6,283 bases of DNA from contig CAZMRY010000080.1 of NCBI GenBank assembly GCA_964568815.1, positions 1 through 6,283 of the forward strand, given 5' to 3'. Positions 5,897 to 6,283 of this stretch are shown here, piece by piece (position 1 is the stretch's first letter; every line of letters starts with the position of its first letter). The DNA comes from RGIG8700 sp964568815. GTDB taxonomy: Bacteria; Bacillota; Clostridia; RGIG6154. The notes under the pieces are model-generated. The model searched no databases and was not told the origin of the DNA. It saw only the letters and a program-made list of their open reading frames with translations. A program made the position numbers and the translations under genes.

Positions 5897-6283
5897 ATGA
5901 GTGAACTTAAAAATAAAAAGCTGTTCCTTCTTGATATGGACGGAACGATATATTTAGATAATGACTTGTTTGACGGAACAACTGAATTTTTAGACTATGT
6001 AAAAACCATAGGCGGAAGATATATATTTATGACAAACAATTCTTCTAAAAGTGTGGATAAGTATATAGAAAAGCTTGCATCACTTGGCATAAAGTCAACA
6101 GCAGATGACTTTTTGACATCAACAAATGCAACCTGTCTGTATCTTCAGAAGAAGAATTATAACAAAATATATGCCTTTGGAACAGAGTCCTTCAAAGAAC
6201 AGCTTAAAGAGGCAGGCCTTAATATAACAGATAAGCCTGAAGATGATATTGATTGTCTTTGTATGGGCTTTGATACAGAGCTT
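5897..6283 (+). CDS. HAD-IIA (NagD/4-nitrophenylphosphatase-like) phosphatase, N-terminal part
   Basis: A hydrolase of the HAD superfamily, open to the window edge with 129 residues visible; family members are usually near 260-280 residues, so about half is missing. Motif I is LLDMDGTIY with nucleophile D13 and acid D15. Motif II is FMTNNSSK (T46), and the cap module begins after about residue 75. This TNNSSK pattern is typical of subfamily IIA, which includes NagD, p-nitrophenylphosphatases and eukaryotic phosphoglycolate/glycerol-3-phosphate phosphatases. The ATG is 2 bases after the glpP stop, with GGAG (5887-5890) inside the end of glpP, so it is co-transcribed with the glp genes. A role dephosphorylating glycerol-3-phosphate or a related triose compound is suggested only by position. 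Confidence 0.88.
   Translation, partial: MSELKNKKLFLLDMDGTIYLDNDLFDGTTEFLDYVKTIGGRYIFMTNNSSKSVDKYIEKLASLGIKSTADDFLTSTNATCLYLQKKNYNKIYAFGTESFKEQLKEAGLNITDKPEDDIDCLCMGFDTEL

Overview
The window looks like chromosomal DNA from an endospore-forming member of the Clostridia (Bacillota). It is A+T-rich, its ribosome binding sites are strong GGAGG-type, its promoters are sigma-A-like, it carries a LysM/GH18 protein of the spore cortex-lytic SleL/YaaH type, and it has a Clostridia-style glycerol-3-phosphate (glp) oxidation operon with a GlpP antiterminator gene. A run of exactly 100 N (1446-1545) shows it is draft or metagenome assembly. The genus cannot be read from the sequence.

Left part (1-2225). 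A tRNA-Ser(GGA) gene lies on the minus strand at the edge, with a possible promoter just upstream. A short divergent spacer holding a 22-bp tandem duplication separates it from a LysM-LysM-GH18 gene on the plus strand. That gene's extreme 3' end is lost in the assembly gap. Beyond the gap a clear extended -10 promoter drives a secreted LysM-CAP protein. Both LysM proteins should bind peptidoglycan, the first probably in the spore and the second outside the membrane.

Right part (2226-6283). A sigma-A-type promoter (TTGACA-17-TAATAT) leads into a leader of about 80 nt containing a very long intrinsic terminator placed directly before the first gene. This is the architecture of an attenuated glp operon. 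The genes are tightly packed: a GlpA-like FAD dehydrogenase with a C-terminal [2Fe-2S] BFD-like domain, a second FAD/NAD oxidoreductase, a small cysteine-rich DUF1667 protein, glpP, and the start of a HAD-IIA phosphatase that runs off the window. Spacings are 0, -4, 0 and +2 nt.

Model: the two flavoproteins and the DUF1667 Fe-S candidate form an enzyme that oxidises glycerol-3-phosphate to dihydroxyacetone phosphate. GlpP, the known G3P-responsive antiterminator in Bacillus, would relieve termination at the operon's own leader. The operon would then be both induced by its substrate and positively autoregulated. The HAD phosphatase may act on a related phospho-metabolite. No glpK, glpF or GlpC-like gene is seen in the window. 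The most notable points are the leader attenuator paired with glpP in the same operon, and DUF1667 standing where a GlpC subunit might be expected.
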